Of a stretch of DNA of 23,383 nucleotides, positions 22,856 to 23,383 are shown one piece after another (within the stretch, counting starts at the first letter, position 1; every line of letters begins with the position of its first letter). The translations under genes were made by a program, and so were the position numbers. Origin of the DNA: a virus; IMG/VR virus record IMGVR_UViG_3300030329_000823, positions 1-23,383 of that record, one strand, 5' to 3'. Below the pieces are notes generated by a model. That model was not told where the DNA came from and did no database searches. It saw only the letters and a program-made list of their open reading frames with translations.

Positions 22856-23044
22856 TCACGTTTCCTGCTCAGTATCGTTATAGATTTTGTCAATCTGATC
22901 TTTTGTCAATCGCTTACGTTTATGTTTTATCTTCTTTGATTCCACAACACGCTTACGAAACATAGGATCAGACAGGCTTGCCGCCGAAAGGCTACGCCTT
23001 TTCTTTTGGCGCTGCAAGTCTTTTTGTACTCTTCGATAACCCAT
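22856..23044 (-). CDS. Small basic protein, first gene of the leftward operon
   Basis: This is a 62-aa protein from ATG 23044, with TTGGAAAAACA upstream, about 38 nt after the predicted leftward start of transcription. It is extremely basic in the first half (RRVQKDLQRQKKRRSLSAAS) and again at 37-48 (KKIKHKRKRLTK), with an acidic end (IDKIYNDTEQE). It is probably helical and nucleic-acid binding. First place in an early operon is typical for host-takeover or regulatory proteins. No family is recognised. Confidence 0.55.
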   Translation of the reverse strand: MGYRRVQKDLQRQKKRRSLSAASLSDPMFRKRVVESKKIKHKRKRLTKDQIDKIYNDTEQET

Positions 23045-23068
23045 TGTTTTTCCAACTATTTTTTTTGG

Positions 23069-23116
23069 TTGACAAGGACTTGTAGGCTAGTATACCCTAT
23101 GGGATCGATTTGTCAA
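23069..23116. promoter_or_regulatory. Symmetric divergent promoter pair sharing one -10 core
   Basis: Rightward: TTGACA (23069-23074), 16 bp, TATACC (23091-23096). Leftward: TTGACA (23116-23111), 16 bp, TATACT (23094-23089). The two -10 boxes overlap on the palindrome GTATAC (23090-23095). TTGACAA and TTGTCAA lie at equal distance on each side, so the 48-bp element is symmetric about 23092/23093. It would drive the leftward operon from about 23082 and the rightward genes from about 23103. Confidence 0.75.
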
Positions 23117-23120
23117 CTGG

Positions 23121-23141
23121 AGTTAATTATATTGATTAACT
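23121..23141. promoter_or_regulatory. Operator-like dyad in the rightward leader
   Basis: AGTTAAT (23121-23127) and ATTAACT (23135-23141) form a perfect inverted repeat with a 7-nt spacer, 21 bp in all. It starts 5 bp from the leftward -35 and about 18 bp downstream of the predicted rightward start. Size and spacing suit a dimeric helix-turn-helix regulator. Confidence 0.5.
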
Positions 23142-23159
23142 ATTATTTTTCCCTATACC
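23132..23159 (+). promoter_or_regulatory. Possible second rightward promoter
   Basis: TTGATT (23132-23137), 16 bp, TATACC (23154-23159). The spacing and the -10 hexamer are the same as in the upstream promoter at 23069, with a weaker -35. It overlaps the dyad at 23121-23141, so a bound regulator could block it. Confidence 0.4.
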
Positions 23160-23195
23160 GCTTTTATCTGTTTGTGGGCAGAAAGGTAGCAAAAC

Positions 23196-23209
23196 TAGAT
23201 AGCTATCTA
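23196..23209. repeat. Perfect 14-bp palindrome
   Basis: TAGATAGCTATCTA reads the same on both strands. It lies in the 157-nt leader between the divergent promoter and the rightward gene at 23260, and could be a regulator site. Confidence 0.5.
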
Positions 23210-23259
23210 TATCGTAAACAAAGAACTTATCTTGATCTATACAGAAAAAGGAAGTACAA

Positions 23260-23383
23260 ATGATTGTCAATGGTGTTACAACAGAGATCAAAGAACGTGC
23301 AGACGGTATGTTTAATGTGTGGCAAAAACATGCTCTTTCTTGGTACGATGCAGACTTTGAGGAGTGGCTACGAGAAAGTGATA
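23260..23383 (+). CDS. N-terminal part of an unknown rightward early protein
   Basis: The frame opens at ATG 23260, with AAAAAGGAAG about 7 nt upstream, and is still open at the window end (41 codons). The sequence starts MIVNGVTTEIKERADGMFNV and continues WQKHALSWYDADFEEW. It is aromatic and acidic. No family is recognised. It is the first gene after the rightward half of the divergent promoter, so it is probably expressed early. Confidence 0.6.
   Translation, partial: MIVNGVTTEIKERADGMFNVWQKHALSWYDADFEEWLRESD

Noticed and set aside
23006-23263. Rightward 85-codon open frame across the divergent promoter
   Set aside because: It covers the promoter dyad and the start of the leftward operon, has an odd Tyr/Leu/Phe-rich composition and no ribosome site. 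Regulatory DNA explains the stretch better.
1-23383. CRISPR array, tRNA genes, integrase, transposon or phage RNA polymerase
   Set aside because: Looked for regular repeats, cloverleaf-like sequences and the typical protein motifs; none were found in this window.

Overview
The window is a piece of the genome of a double-stranded DNA tailed bacteriophage with a T7-type replication set. The best guess is a virulent, probably marine, podovirus-like phage. It resembles phages that pair T7-like replication genes with a B12-dependent ribonucleotide reductase, such as the cobavirus type; that placement is inference from gene content. No integrase, phage RNA polymerase, tRNA, CRISPR array or transposon was seen. 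The visible promoters are host sigma70-like, so early transcription probably uses the host RNA polymerase. Terminase, portal and major capsid genes are absent and presumably lie upstream of position 1.

Positions 2-12603 form a rightward late block with almost no intergenic space. It holds the end of an unknown gene, a tail-assembly-chaperone-like protein, a tiny holin-like membrane protein, five putative virion genes (two of them giant, 1049 and 1595 aa), and a membrane/lysis cassette. The cassette comprises a spanin-like coiled-coil protein, an EF-hand two-TM protein and a 3TM-holin-like protein.

Positions 12564-23044 form a leftward replication and nucleotide-metabolism block. In transcription order it holds a small basic protein, an unknown conserved phage protein, an exported SleB-type cell-wall hydrolase, a small unknown, a PD-(D/E)XK nuclease, a small unknown, family A DNA polymerase, a gp2.5-like ssDNA-binding protein, a Cas4/RecB-like exonuclease, T7 gp4-like primase-helicase, an unknown, a T7 endonuclease I-like resolvase, an unknown, a DUF3310 protein, monomeric class II ribonucleotide reductase and a small unknown. 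Many neighbours overlap by a few bases (ATGA or TAATG junctions), which suggests translational coupling. The two blocks converge tail to tail, with a 40-bp overlap of coding sequence and no terminator at the junction.

Positions 23045-23259 are the divergent control region. It contains a strikingly symmetric pair of promoters sharing one GTATAC core, followed by two dyads, and a new rightward gene starts at 23260.

The main surprises are: an in-frame TGA in the exonuclease exactly where the last cysteine of a CX2CX5C iron-sulfur motif is expected, followed by an intact 35-codon C-terminal tail; the palindromic divergent promoter; a run of hairpins and a 13-bp direct repeat between the SSB and exonuclease genes; and two GC-rich terminators on the plus strand lying antisense inside the leftward operon.
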